Source of the DNA: Natronorubrum sediminis
GTDB taxonomy: Archaea > Halobacteriota > Halobacteria > Halobacteriales > Natrialbaceae
DNA: 64,000 bases
Assembly (NCBI RefSeq): GCF_900108095.1
Contig: NZ_FNWL01000006.1
Span: 1-64,000 of the forward strand
Reading direction: 5' to 3'
Positions 43,838 to 53,488 of this stretch are shown piece after piece. The notes beneath the pieces are model-generated. The model was not told the origin of the DNA. It worked only from the letters and a program-made list of their open reading frames with translations, and searched no databases. Numbering within the stretch: position 1 is the first letter of the stretch; every line of letters starts with the position of its first letter. The position numbers and the translations under genes are program-made.

Positions 43838-44537
43838 ATGAACTCAAATATTCGCGAGGAGTCGCAATCAAGGTATCGGTCACCGACAGAATAGCGATAT
43901 AGACATCGTAGGGAGATCTACTAGCACCGTGATTATAGTACAGTATGATAGTATCTTGGTCAATCTGAGGTCGATTCCATCTCTGAATTTCATTACAAAA
44001 GCGCGGCCGTAATATACGTGCCCGCATAGTTTGTTTCAGGCCGTTCATCGTAGTTCTATATAGATAGTGGACCCAGCCGTCATTTGGGAGGGGACTCGAG
44101 AATTTTCCCAGTATATAATAGTCAATATTTCTCGGGCAGTTCTGTCGTACTCTCGAGTAAAGACCGACACTCAATTGAGGGAATTGACCTACTCAAGCCA
44201 CACGGCTGACTGGTAAGTAAACCGTCGGATGGTATCACACTTCGGATGAGGACCCGTCTCTATTCTTGACCTCATCTTTCACCAGTGATCGCAGAAACGA
44301 TGGTGGACTGATAGTGATCGATTCAGTCGCTGTTGCTCTGTGATTTGGGACTGGCCGAGGACTGAATCGTTCATGAACGAAACTCATAATGGTCGACGGA
44401 TCCTATCTGTGAACACATCCGGAACAAGGCGACTACAGCACCGGTCGATTGGTCTATCGGATGGTCCACAGAAATCAATGACGGTTACTGATGACACTTT
44501 CAGGCAAACCCTCGATTATCCGTTGAGTGAGAGTTCG
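43838..44537. other. Long leader region before trkA with an inverted repeat
   Basis: No gene is supported. CGATTCAGTC (44319-44328) and GACTGAATCG (44360-44369) are perfect 10-bp arms 31 bases apart. GATTATCC near 44510-44517 is a possible TATA box for the ATG at 44538. An open frame upstream of that ATG (from 44340) has no TrkA-like content. Confidence 0.45.
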
Positions 44538-45872
44538 ATGCGTATAACGGTCATCGGAGCTGGTGAGGTCGGACGAACGATCGCTGCAACGCTCGCAGAC
44601 CTTCACGAGGTAGTTGTTGTTGATTGTGATGAGCAGATCGTCGAGGAACTCACGTACGCGTACGATGTACTCGCCGTCCACGGAGACGGCCGAGATATTG
44701 AAACACTACGAAAGGCCGAAATCGATCGAGCAAATCTCGTGATCGCGTGTACCGACAATGATGACGTCAATACCGTTATCTGTGCGACCGTAACGATGAT
44801 CTCTGATGCGTTCACGGTTGCCCGAGTGAGGCACCGAACGCTCTTCGAAACGTGGAACGACCGTCCGGATGCGTTCGGTGTCGATTTCATGATCTGCACG
44901 GACTCGTTGACGTCCGAAGCAGTGTTTCGGATTTCTGGACTCCCTGCTGCACAGGAGGTTGATACGTTCGCGAACGGTCTCGTCCGAATGGCTGCGTTCG
45001 AAATCGACCCGGAGAGTCCGTTCGTCGATCAAACCGTGCGCGAGATCGGTCTGGATGAATCGGTAACGGTCGCGGCGATCTTCCGCGACGACGAGTTGGT
45101 ACTTCCAGCCGGAGAAACTGTGATACAGTCCACCGATCGGATCGTAGTCATCGGAAGCGCTAGCGGCGTTACGAACGTCGCGAATCGTATTTCGCTATCG
45201 TCGCGAAGTCCGACCGACGAGGTCGTTATCGCCGGAGCGAGCGAGATTGGTCTTCGAATAGCCCGGCTGTTTGAAGAACACGGCTATCATCCTCGGGTAG
45301 TCGAACAGGATCCCGATCGCGCCCGAAACGCGGCCGAAGCACTTCCCGACACGACAGTACTCAAGGGAGATCCCACAGACGCCGGATTTCTGGAGCGCGA
45401 ACACACCGGAGACGCCGATATCGTCATCGCTACATTGCCGAACGACGAACGGAACTTACTCGTATCGTTAGTAGCCCGCCAGTTTGGCGTCGGTGAAACC
45501 GTCGCTATCGTCGAGAACATCGAGTATACCGAATTATTCGAAACCGCTGGCGTCAATGTGACCGTCAATCCGCGCGAAGAAACCGCCGAAGAAATCATTC
45601 GGTTCACCCGATTGATTCCGACTGAAAAGATCGTACTGCTCGACCACGATCGCGCGGAAGTGATCGAGATCGTCGTTACCGAGGAGAGTATTCTCGCAGA
45701 TCGTGAAATCAGGGATTCTACGGCGAGCCTTCCGGATGGAGTCATCATCGGAGCGATTGCTCGAACTGGTGAACTCGTAACGCCTCGAGGGACGACCGTA
45801 ATCAGACCGGGGGATCACGTCATTCTGTTCGTGGATACGGACGCACTCGACGAAGTCACCGAAGTGATCTAA
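44538..45872 (+). CDS. trkA: TrkA potassium-uptake regulatory subunit
   Basis: A 444-residue peripheral protein with two TrkA-N/TrkA-C units. The first nucleotide site is VIGAGEVGRTIA with acid DCDEQ at the end of strand two (residues 1-120). TrkA-C follows at about 145-220. The second Rossmann motif is diverged, reading IAGASEIGLRIA (about 228-345), and a second TrkA-C ends the protein. It gates a Trk/Ktr potassium channel in response to NAD(H) or ATP. No TrkH gene lies in the window, so the channel subunit is elsewhere. The start at the first Rossmann strand rejects the 66-residue upstream extension. Confidence 0.92.
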   Translation: MRITVIGAGEVGRTIAATLADLHEVVVVDCDEQIVEELTYAYDVLAVHGDGRDIETLRKAEIDRANLVIACTDNDDVNTVICATVTMISDAFTVARVRHRTLFETWNDRPDAFGVDFMICTDSLTSEAVFRISGLPAAQEVDTFANGLVRMAAFEIDPESPFVDQTVREIGLDESVTVAAIFRDDELVLPAGETVIQSTDRIVVIGSASGVTNVANRISLSSRSPTDEVVIAGASEIGLRIARLFEEHGYHPRVVEQDPDRARNAAEALPDTTVLKGDPTDAGFLEREHTGDADIVIATLPNDERNLLVSLVARQFGVGETVAIVENIEYTELFETAGVNVTVNPREETAEEIIRFTRLIPTEKIVLLDHDRAEVIEIVVTEESILADREIRDSTASLPDGVIIGAIARTGELVTPRGTTVIRPGDHVILFVDTDALDEVTEVI

Positions 45873-45918
45873 TGCGAGATCAGCACGACTTATAGGCTGC
45901 AACCGCCAGTACGTAGGT

Positions 45919-46200
45919 ATGGCAGACCTCAACCCGATCGCGAAGCGAATACACCAGATCAGTCCCGAACCCGTCGAGCTTACGCTCAACGACGGAACGA
46001 CGGCCGTATTTCGTATTACCGGGGCCGAGTTCTTCCAGCAGGAATTTCAGGCAGAGGGTGTTCGCGAGGACGACGATGCGGACTATCGATTCGTCTCGAG
46101 CGCGGATAACGAATCGATTCTGGTCGGACGAAAGGGCGTAGACGAATCGGAGTGGACGATGGTCGGAACGGTAGCTAAAGTCAACAGGCGCGGATCGTAA
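45919..46200 (+). CDS. Small conserved-looking haloarchaeal protein
   Basis: A 93-residue protein, MADLNPIAKRIHQISPEPVE..., predicted all-beta in character (ELTLNDGTTAVFRITGAEFF, ILVGRKGVDESEWTMVGTV). CTTATAGG near 45885-45892 is at TATA distance from the ATG, so it has its own leaderless promoter and need not belong to trkA. The composition hints at an LSm/OB-like barrel, but I cannot name the family. Confidence 0.7.
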   Translation: MADLNPIAKRIHQISPEPVELTLNDGTTAVFRITGAEFFQQEFQAEGVREDDDADYRFVSSADNESILVGRKGVDESEWTMVGTVAKVNRRGS

Positions 46201-46546
46201 ACACCTGTTCGCTGGGTATCCCACTGCACCCGTTCGCTACGTATCGCTTATCCAGTGTGAGGGAAACTTCCCATTCTAGTCGGTCCCTCCCTGACCTAGT
46301 TGCCGTCAGCACGGTTGACGACGGTCGGCGGTTCTCCTAGAACGCAGCGCCCATGCGGAAATATATAATAGTCCAGATTCTCCGAACTATATTGACGACA
46401 CGTCGTGTGGTTCTACAATTGCACACATTGTGTTACAACCATACGAGTGTAATTTGTTGTGGTGATTTCGTTCCGGATACAGGAGGCACATATAATGATA
46501 CGGTATATTCGGACCGTTTGTCGAAACTCGTGAGCGATCCGATCAC
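46201..46546. other. AT-rich intergenic region
   Basis: No gene is supported. An open frame at 46353-46550 has low-GC codons unlike the neighbours. The region separates the small protein gene from the convergent IclR gene and may hold both terminators. Confidence 0.4.
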
Positions 46547-47347
46547 TTAGCGATAATCGTCCAAGTACGAATCTCTGATTTCGGTCTCGAGGTCGTTAAC
46601 GTATTCCGTTAGTATCTCCGGCAACTCGGTAGTGTACCGTTCGTCCGTGAATCGATACTTTGGGCCGATAATGGCGATTGCACCGAGAATGCTCCCATCG
46701 GGACCCGTCACGTGCCGCCCGACTTCTCTGAGACCGTCGACGTACTCTTCATCGGTAAACGCAACGCCTCGCTCGCGAACCTCCTCGAGTTCCTGTAAGA
46801 GGTCGTCTCGGTCTGTGATTGTGTGTGCCGTTTGTCTGGGGAGTCCCCAGTCGTCCAATACCGCTTCGACGCGCTCGTCGGATAATTCGGCGAGAATTGC
46901 TTTCCCGGTTGCAACGCTGTGGAGATAATAGTAGATCCCGGCGGAGCTATGTGCAGTAGAGATATGTCGTTTCTTGGACGGAAAGTGGCTATCCGGATGG
47001 AAGGATTCGTGGACGAGAATGCCGCGATTATCGTTCTCGACGACGAATTCGACCTCTTCGTCGATTCGGTCGGAAAGTTCTGTTACAGTCTGCTTTGCCA
47101 GCGTGTACGCCTTCTTGCGTGAGCGTGCATACTCGCCGTGGTTGAGGAATCGCAACCCGATGTGGTATACCGCACCCTCCTTCGTGAGATATCCTTCTTT
47201 GAGAAGGGTCTGGAGGTGGAGGTGGATCGTACTTCTCGAAATCTCCAATTCACCGGTCAATTCATCTAGTGTTGCGCCGTCCAATTTCTGAATCGTGTCG
47301 ATTACGTCCAGCGACCGTTCCGTGGTTTTCGCCGTCTGCTTGGTCAT
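46547..47347 (-). CDS. IclR family transcriptional regulator
   Basis: A 266-residue regulator with winged helix at about residues 8-65 (GATLDELTGELEISRSTIH) and an IclR effector domain (YLHSVATGKAILAELSDERV onward). ATATAATGG on the minus-strand side (47371-47379) gives a TATA box about 27 bases upstream. A long inverted repeat lies just beyond the TATA box and is its likely binding site. Targets could be itself and the genes at 47446 or 47959 (inferred). Confidence 0.9.
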   Translation of the reverse strand: MTKQTAKTTERSLDVIDTIQKLDGATLDELTGELEISRSTIHLHLQTLLKEGYLTKEGAVYHIGLRFLNHGEYARSRKKAYTLAKQTVTELSDRIDEEVEFVVENDNRGILVHESFHPDSHFPSKKRHISTAHSSAGIYYYLHSVATGKAILAELSDERVEAVLDDWGLPRQTAHTITDRDDLLQELEEVRERGVAFTDEEYVDGLREVGRHVTGPDGSILGAIAIIGPKYRFTDERYTTELPEILTEYVNDLETEIRDSYLDDYR

Positions 47348-47388
47348 AGCTGTCTGTACTGATTGAAACTATATAATGGTTTTTCTGG

Positions 47389-47435
47389 ATAGGACTATTA
47401 AGTCTTCTAAGTACTATCCTTCTTGGTAGTCCTAT
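47389..47435. promoter_or_regulatory. Inverted repeat ATAGGACTA...TAGTCCTAT, probable IclR operator
   Basis: ATAGGACTA (47389-47397) and TAGTCCTAT (47427-47435) are exact reverse complements with centres 38 bp apart, close to four helical turns. It lies just upstream of the IclR gene's TATA box, where archaeal activators or repressors bind. Confidence 0.55.
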
Positions 47436-47445
47436 GCAGAGAACG

Positions 47446-47721
47446 TTAGCGGAGATGCTCTTGCAAGATCCGATACCGATACGATCCGTTGTATCCTCTC
47501 GACCACTTCTCCAAGTACGATCGGCTTTCACAAAATAATCCGAACAGTTCCAGGGAAAACCGGTCGTCGATCTCGTCTTCGATTCCCTCATACAGTGCTC
47601 GTGATTTTATGTACGGTCCTCTCGTCGGATGACCCAGGCATTCCGTTTGTAGATATTCTTGCACTACGGTGTCGGTTTCCGCGATATCGAACGTCTGTAA
47701 CTGGGAAGGGACTTCATTCAT
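47446..47721 (-). CDS. Hypothetical small protein
   Basis: A 91-residue frame from ATG 47721 (MNEVPSQLQTFDIAETDTVV), with many acidic residues (YEGIEDEIDDRFSLELFGLF) and ending SYRYRILQEHLR. The frame stays open upstream to 47985, but that part is not protein-like. No motif is recognised. It lies between the IclR operator and the multicopper oxidase gene. Confidence 0.4.
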   Translation of the reverse strand: MNEVPSQLQTFDIAETDTVVQEYLQTECLGHPTRGPYIKSRALYEGIEDEIDDRFSLELFGLFCESRSYLEKWSRGYNGSYRYRILQEHLR

Positions 47722-47958
47722 GGTAATTGAGGGATCTCTAGCGGCTATTGGGATGTGTCTAGATAGTTTATTTCGGATGAACCATAATGATGGTGATGTG
47801 GGAATATCGACTTTGGATCGATATATATCCTGTTCCACGTTTCGGAAACGAGGATGGCTGCAATAGGCCACTTCAGGTGATGTACCCTCTTCAGATTCTG
47901 ACTCAGTAGGAATCGGCCGACCCCGCATATGCTGGGGCATCATATGCTTACGTGTACT

Positions 47959-49782
47959 ATGAGTGATCGCACTGGAGGACCTCAACCAGTGATATCGCGT
48001 CGTGAACTGCTCGTAACTACTGGTGGTGCGAGCATCTCGGCACTTGCGGGCTGTTCATCGGGAGAAACGAATCCACCGCCGGCTGAAAGTGCGGGGACGA
48101 TAACGGATCACTCGTCGCCCGACCTCGAGAAGTGGGTTGACGAGGTCCCTCGGCCAGACGTCGCAGAACCGTCCGGGACGAAGGACGGACAGCCCTACTA
48201 CGAGGTGACAATGCGCGAGGTCGAGCAAGAGCTACACCGCGACCTCCCACTGACGACCGTTTGGGGGTATGACGGGCAGTTTCCGGGACCAACAATCGAA
48301 GCCGAGCAGGGCGAACCGACCTATGTCCAGTGGACGAACGACCTCCCGGACGAACACCTCTTGCCCGTCGACACCACGATTCACGATGACATCATTCCGT
48401 ACGATATGCCGGGCGTCCGGACAGTGACACACCTTCACGGCGGAAACATCGAATCAGAGAGCGACGGACAGGCGCAGGCATGGTTCACGCGTGACTTCCA
48501 GGAAACGGGCCCCAAGTTCGAGAAGAAAGACTACTACTACGTGAACGACCAACCGCCGGCGACGCTGTGGTATCACGACCACGCGCTCGGTATCACGCGG
48601 CTCAACGTGTACGCCGGGCTCGCAGGATTCTATCTCCTGCGGAACGATCACGAACGAAACCTCGACCTTCCCGACGGCGAGTACGAGATTCCGCTTGTAC
48701 TCCAGGATCGGAGTTTCAACGAGGACGGGTCGTTATTCTATCCGACGGTCGTCTCGGACGAGCAAGGCGGCAGCGACGATTCACATCCGGACCCAAGTAT
48801 CGTGCCGCAGTTCTACGGCGACACATCGGTTGTCAACGGGAAGGCCTGGCCTCGGCTCTCCGTCGAACCCAGATCGTATCGCTTTCGGCTCCTCAACGGC
48901 TCAAACAGCCGCTTTTATACCCTCAAACTCCTCCAGTACGATGAATCGTCAGGCGATATCGGCGGCGACGGACCACCGTTCGTCCAGATCGGGAACGACG
49001 GGGGCCTCCTCTCGAGTCCGACCAAGATCGACGACCGTCTCGAGATCGGTTCGAGTCAGCGTGCCGATGTCGTCGTCGACTTCACCAAATATGCTGGAGA
49101 GACACTGGTGCTCCACAACAACGCGCCCGCTCAGTACCGCGGTGAGGTAGGTTCGACCGATGATGACATCGTCTCGCTTCCCGAGATAATGCTTGTAGAC
49201 GTGGGCGACACGGGAAACACACGAGACGACGATCAACTCCCCGACAAGCTGACACAGGTCCCGGAAATTCCCGTGGAGTCGGTCGACAATAACCGGTATC
49301 TCACACTCAACAGCGGAGCAACCGATGACTACGGTCGACAGCTACACTTGCTCGGAACAGCCCAAGACCAGGACGGCCTTGAGATGGGTGCACCCGTTAC
49401 CGAGGACCCCTCGCTCGGTGATACCGAGATCTGGAGTTTCGCTAACCGAAGTGCGATGTCTCATCCGATACATCTCCATCTCGTGCACTTCCAAATGCTG
49501 GGGCGACAGTCGAACGGGGACTACGATCCGGAAGACAAAATCGATCTGGACGCGCTTGAGACACCCGAACCGTACGAACGAGGATGGAACGACGTTATCA
49601 CCGTCGATCCCGGCGAAGTCGTCCACGTGATCGTCCACTTCGGAGAGCACGACGGACTGTTCAACGATCAGACGGGCACGTATATGTGGCACTGCCACAT
49701 GGTTGAGCATGAAGACCACGATATGATGCGCCCATTTGAGGTTCGTCCCCGTTCAGACGATGGTGACACTCGTATTGAATAG
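47959..49782 (+). CDS. Multicopper oxidase with Tat/lipobox signal
   Basis: A 607-residue secreted oxidase of the CotA/bilirubin-oxidase group. The N-terminus has SRRELLVTTGGASISALAGC: a twin-arginine motif followed by a lipobox with Cys, so a Tat-exported lipoprotein is likely. Copper motifs in order: THLHGG, LWYHDHALG, HPIHLHLVHF and MWHCHMVEHEDHDMM, so T1, T2 and T3 sites look complete. It should oxidise phenolics, metals or similar with O2. Start ATG 47959 is preferred because the signal follows; 47944 and 47929 are also in frame. Confidence 0.9.
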   Translation: MSDRTGGPQPVISRRELLVTTGGASISALAGCSSGETNPPPAESAGTITDHSSPDLEKWVDEVPRPDVAEPSGTKDGQPYYEVTMREVEQELHRDLPLTTVWGYDGQFPGPTIEAEQGEPTYVQWTNDLPDEHLLPVDTTIHDDIIPYDMPGVRTVTHLHGGNIESESDGQAQAWFTRDFQETGPKFEKKDYYYVNDQPPATLWYHDHALGITRLNVYAGLAGFYLLRNDHERNLDLPDGEYEIPLVLQDRSFNEDGSLFYPTVVSDEQGGSDDSHPDPSIVPQFYGDTSVVNGKAWPRLSVEPRSYRFRLLNGSNSRFYTLKLLQYDESSGDIGGDGPPFVQIGNDGGLLSSPTKIDDRLEIGSSQRADVVVDFTKYAGETLVLHNNAPAQYRGEVGSTDDDIVSLPEIMLVDVGDTGNTRDDDQLPDKLTQVPEIPVESVDNNRYLTLNSGATDDYGRQLHLLGTAQDQDGLEMGAPVTEDPSLGDTEIWSFANRSAMSHPIHLHLVHFQMLGRQSNGDYDPEDKIDLDALETPEPYERGWNDVITVDPGEVVHVIVHFGEHDGLFNDQTGTYMWHCHMVEHEDHDMMRPFEVRPRSDDGDTRIE

Positions 49783-49953
49783 AACACAAGACAGCAACCG
49801 CAGTCAGCCGCCAATGAGAAATGGGGCGAGCGACTGCATTGGTATCGACGGGACCAAAGCCATTCGGCAGGGACTCGAGAACGTGAAAATGTCCCGCCAG
49901 TCAGCGGACGAGGCATTCGTAGTCAGAAAGACCCTTACGCGACCCTCGACTGC

Positions 49954-51921
49954 TCACTTCTGATTCAAAATTGTTGCAATTTCACCGAGAATTTCCGGGT
50001 TTCGAAGGGTGTCGCTGTCCGTAAGCGGCTGTTCATTGACGACGCCCTCGAGAAGTCGGTACATTGTCTTTCCAGCGTAGGTTTCAGGTAGTTCAGGCGT
50101 GAATACGACGCTCGCTGGCCGTGCGAACTCGCCGACATTCTCAGCGATTGCATCCGCGATGGCGTCTCGGACGGCGTCCCGGTCTCGCTGTTCTTGTTCG
50201 AGGGTTGCAAACACACAGAGCGTAGTCTCGCTGGCAGTACTCTCAGCAACGGCAGCGGCTTCAGTAATGCCATCAACAGTCGTGATTGCAGCCTCGAGTT
50301 CGGCCGTTCCGAGGCGACGGTTGCCGATCGTAATAACGTCGTCGTCGCGGCCGATGATCGTCACGTACCCATCGTCGTCGACGACGGCACGGTCACCGGT
50401 GAAGTACCGCCAGGAATCCGCCCGGGGGTCTGAAAACGCTTGCCAGTACTCCGCGAGAACCCAGTATTGGTCACTCTCGAGCGGAGCGAACATCGATGGC
50501 CAGGGGCGCTCGATCGTCAGATAGCCGGGTTCGCCCGGAGGGAGTTCACGGCCGTCTTCGTCGACGATCTGGATTTCGATTCCGGGTAACGGTGGGCCGA
50601 CCGAACCAGGCTTTAACTCGTCGATCCCAGGACGGACCGAGATGAGGACGCATCCAGTTTCGGTTTGCCACCACGTGTTGACGATCGGGCACCGTCCCTC
50701 GCCGACGTGAGTGTAGTACCACTCCCAGGTGTCCGGACCAATCGGTTCGCCGACGGTGCCGAGCAGTCGCAGTGACGAAAGGTCGTGAGACGAGGGAAAC
50801 GACTCGCCCCACTTCATGAACGTTCGGATTACTCCCGGCGTCGTATAGAAGACTTCCACGCCGTTCCGTTCGATCACCTCCCACGGGCGGTGGCGGTCCG
50901 GATAACGGAGACTTCCCTCCGCGAGGACGACCGTCGCACCCGAGAGCAGTGGCCCGTAGACGACGTAGGAGTGACCGGTAATCCACCCAGCATCGGCCGT
51001 ACACCAGATCGTGGTCCCCGGCGTGAGGTCGAATACGGTCTGGGCCGTCCACGCGACACCTGTGAGGTAGCCCCCGGTTGCGTGAGTCATCCGTTGCGGT
51101 TCGCCGGTCGTTCCTGACGTGTGGATGTGAAAGAGGGGGTCGGTCGCCTCCCGTGGCACTGGGGGCACGTTCGCACCGGCAAACGCCTCGACGAGATCGT
51201 CATAGTCGTATTGGTTCCTACCGAGATGCATATCGTGACTCGAACCGAGTCGATCGACGACGATTGTCGGAAGTGATTCCCCGATCGATGCCAGTGCCGT
51301 ATCGGCTTTCCGTTTCTGATTGATCACGGTCTCCTCACGGAAGCTACCGTCGCATGTGACGAGCGCGCGTGAGTCGACACGTTGCATCCGTTCAGCGAGT
51401 GCGGTGGGGGCGAACCCCGCAAAAACGACGTTATGGAGCGCGCCGATACGAGCACAGGCGAGCATCGTGATCGGTAACTCGGGGAGTTTCGGCAGGTAGA
51501 TCGTGACGACATCGTCTTCTTCGACGCCGATCTCGCGGAGCGCGGCTGCGACAGCTGACACCTCGCGATAGAGGTCGTAGTACGTATAGGTTCGACGCTC
51601 GCCACGTTTCCCTTCCCACCGCAATGCGACCTGATTCTTCCGCTCCTCGAGATGGCGATCGATGCAGTTTTCCGCGGCGTTCAAGTGTCCACCAACGAAC
51701 CATCGGTAGAACGGCGCATTTTCCTCGTCGACGATGCGCTCGTAGGGCTCGCTCCACTCGAGCAACGATGCGGCGGCGTCCCAGCACGCCGGCCACTCGT
51801 GATCGGAGCAGTCGCCATCGGCTGGCTCCGTCGAAGTTTCGTCGCGACTGAACGCTTGCGGAGTCCGGTGACGAACCGTTCGATTCTCGAGGGATGGATA
51901 CGCCGGTCTCTCTTCGATCAT
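49954..51921 (-). CDS. Acetyl-CoA-synthetase-like ligase with altered P-loop
   Basis: A 655-residue protein aligned along its whole length with AcsA. FYRWFVGGHLNAAENCIDRHL, DWEGKRGE-like RWEGKRGERRTYTY, NTWWQTETGC and YFTGDRAVVDDDGY are family blocks. The P-loop reads HTSGTTGEPQRMTHATGGY, where true enzymes have GKPKG: both lysines and the last Gly are changed. The C-terminal catalytic lysine segment (TYAGKTMYRLL) keeps its Lys. It may be a diverged acyl-CoA ligase or one of reduced activity. The ATG at 51921 (MIEERPAYPSL) is chosen; a start at 51996 is possible. Confidence 0.85.
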   Translation of the reverse strand: MIEERPAYPSLENRTVRHRTPQAFSRDETSTEPADGDCSDHEWPACWDAAASLLEWSEPYERIVDEENAPFYRWFVGGHLNAAENCIDRHLEERKNQVALRWEGKRGERRTYTYYDLYREVSAVAAALREIGVEEDDVVTIYLPKLPELPITMLACARIGALHNVVFAGFAPTALAERMQRVDSRALVTCDGSFREETVINQKRKADTALASIGESLPTIVVDRLGSSHDMHLGRNQYDYDDLVEAFAGANVPPVPREATDPLFHIHTSGTTGEPQRMTHATGGYLTGVAWTAQTVFDLTPGTTIWCTADAGWITGHSYVVYGPLLSGATVVLAEGSLRYPDRHRPWEVIERNGVEVFYTTPGVIRTFMKWGESFPSSHDLSSLRLLGTVGEPIGPDTWEWYYTHVGEGRCPIVNTWWQTETGCVLISVRPGIDELKPGSVGPPLPGIEIQIVDEDGRELPPGEPGYLTIERPWPSMFAPLESDQYWVLAEYWQAFSDPRADSWRYFTGDRAVVDDDGYVTIIGRDDDVITIGNRRLGTAELEAAITTVDGITEAAAVAESTASETTLCVFATLEQEQRDRDAVRDAIADAIAENVGEFARPASVVFTPELPETYAGKTMYRLLEGVVNEQPLTDSDTLRNPEILGEIATILNQK

Positions 51922-52309
51922 AGATTCGTCCCTTCGACGCCCATCCTCCTGTAGATTCTGTTTATTACCATTGAAGGTATTATGGTTTAAAGACAAGACA
52001 GGAAGATATTAGCATAGTGGGTCCGAATTGATCTACGAGAAGCAGTTACGGACAGCGACTAAAAGTTGCCAGCACATGTTTGCCTCGAAGGCTCAACTTC
52101 GACACAGTATGGTGCGTAGAATCATTTCGTGATCTCAGACTACCCGCTAGAGTTCTTCGTTAGGACTCACTGATGATGCCATTGATATGCTTGAGCATGC
52201 TACCAAAGATAACCTCAATCTAGTTCTAGGCTACGAATTATTGGGATGAATGGTATACCTATCTCGAGATTCAAACTTTATAGTCCTGTATCTCTATTAT
52301 TAAATAACA
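51922..52309. other. Intergenic region between divergent ACS-like and TFB genes
   Basis: No gene is seen. It is AT-rich and holds the promoters of both flanking genes, including ACTTTATAGTC at about 52274-52284 for the TFB gene. No further structure was found. Confidence 0.5.
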
Positions 52310-53266
52310 ATGGTCTGGTCTGTTCGGCTCAGGGACGACGAATATGAAACGGGACAAACCGAGTCCGATGCAACTATCTCCACATGTTCAGAGTGTGGAT
52401 CGAGTAACGTAGTCCGACACTCTGCTCAAGGTGAGCGAATTTGTGAGGAGTGCGGTCTAGTGATTGAGGAAGCAATGGTTGATTCGGGACCAGAGTGGCG
52501 CGCGTTTAATCACAAAGAACGACAGGAGAAGTCGCGTGTCGGTGCCCCAACTACTCAGACAATGCACGACAAGGGGCTCACCACCCAAATCGACTGGAAG
52601 GATAAGGATGCATACGGCCGCTCGATTTCCTCGAAGAAGCGTTCGCAGATGAACCGGTTACGGAAATGGCAGAGCCGTATCCGGACGAAAGACGCCGGTG
52701 AGCGGAATCTTCAGTTCGCGCTCAGCGAGATCGACCGGATGGCCTCGGCACTGGGCGTCCCACGATCGGTTCGTGAGGTAACAAGTGTGATTTACCGGCG
52801 AGCGCTTCAAGACGATCTCATTCGTGGACGATCAATTGAGGGCGTTGCCACAGCTGCACTGTATGCTGGCTGTCGGCAAGAAGGTATTCCGCGCTCATTG
52901 GAAGAGATCACAGAGGTTTCGCGTATCGAACGAATAGAGGTAAGCCGTACCTACCGATACATCTCGAACGAGCTCGGTCTTGAACTGCTCCCTATCGATC
53001 CGAAGCAGTACGTACCTCGCTTTAGCTCAAAACTGGATCTCCCACAGGAAGTCGAAGCTAAGGCAAATGAAATTATTGAAGAGACCGCTGATCCATTACT
53101 CTCTGGGAGAGGTCCATCAGGATTTGCTGCCGCCGCTATTTACGCTGCCGCCTTGCTTTGCAACGAGAAACGGACCCAGAAAGAAGTAGCAGATGTCGCT
53201 CAAGTTACTGAAGTTACAATTCGTAACCGGTATCAGGAGCAAATCGAGATGCTTGGCATACATTAA
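52310..53266 (+). CDS. tfb: Transcription initiation factor IIB (TFB) paralogue
   Basis: A 318-residue TFB. The zinc ribbon is CSECGSSNVV...ICEECGLV (residues about 25-50), followed by a B-reader/linker (GPEWRAFNHKERQ) and two cyclin repeats (IDRMASALGVPRSVREVTSV; GRGPSGFAAAAIYAAALLC). The last helix has EVTIRNRYQEQIE, the BRE-recognition region. Haloarchaea carry many TFB copies with different promoter preferences. This one lies in the accessory region and may serve local genes. It is leaderless from ATG 52310. Confidence 0.95.
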   Translation: MVWSVRLRDDEYETGQTESDATISTCSECGSSNVVRHSAQGERICEECGLVIEEAMVDSGPEWRAFNHKERQEKSRVGAPTTQTMHDKGLTTQIDWKDKDAYGRSISSKKRSQMNRLRKWQSRIRTKDAGERNLQFALSEIDRMASALGVPRSVREVTSVIYRRALQDDLIRGRSIEGVATAALYAGCRQEGIPRSLEEITEVSRIERIEVSRTYRYISNELGLELLPIDPKQYVPRFSSKLDLPQEVEAKANEIIEETADPLLSGRGPSGFAAAAIYAAALLCNEKRTQKEVADVAQVTEVTIRNRYQEQIEMLGIH

Positions 53267-53326
53267 TTGAACTTCCGAAGGTACTCACCCGCCGAGCTCA
53301 AGGTATACAATTACAAACAATTTACC

Positions 53327-53488
53327 ATGTCGTCCATTGAGCTTACTCCGAGCCAGAAAAAGATTCTCCGCGCACTAACGAACCTCCACAAGGAGTCCGA
53401 GGGCGTCATCAAGGGCGAAGACATCGCCGAGCAAGTTGACCGGAACCAGGGACAATACGCAACCAGATGCAGAGTCTCAAGGCGCTGA
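53327..53488 (+). pseudogene. Truncated winged-helix regulator
   Basis: From ATG 53327: MSSIELTPSQKKILRALTNL, then VIKGEDIAEQVDRNQG. This is the N-terminus of a common haloarchaeal winged-helix protein. After DRNQG the frame goes to QYATRCRVSRR and a stop. In another frame the sequence continues TIRNQMQSLKALRHL, as the family should, and then loses similarity. So a frameshift near 53455 and loss of the C-terminal half are likely. GGTATACAA at 53302-53310 is a plausible TATA box. Confidence 0.6.

Noticed and set aside
43824-44174. 116-codon minus-strand ORF upstream of trkA
   Set aside because: Composition is basic and aromatic, unlike haloarchaeal proteins; no motif.
46353-46550. 65-codon plus-strand ORF
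   Set aside because: AT-rich codons unlike neighbouring genes, many Cys and Tyr, no promoter or homologous motif.
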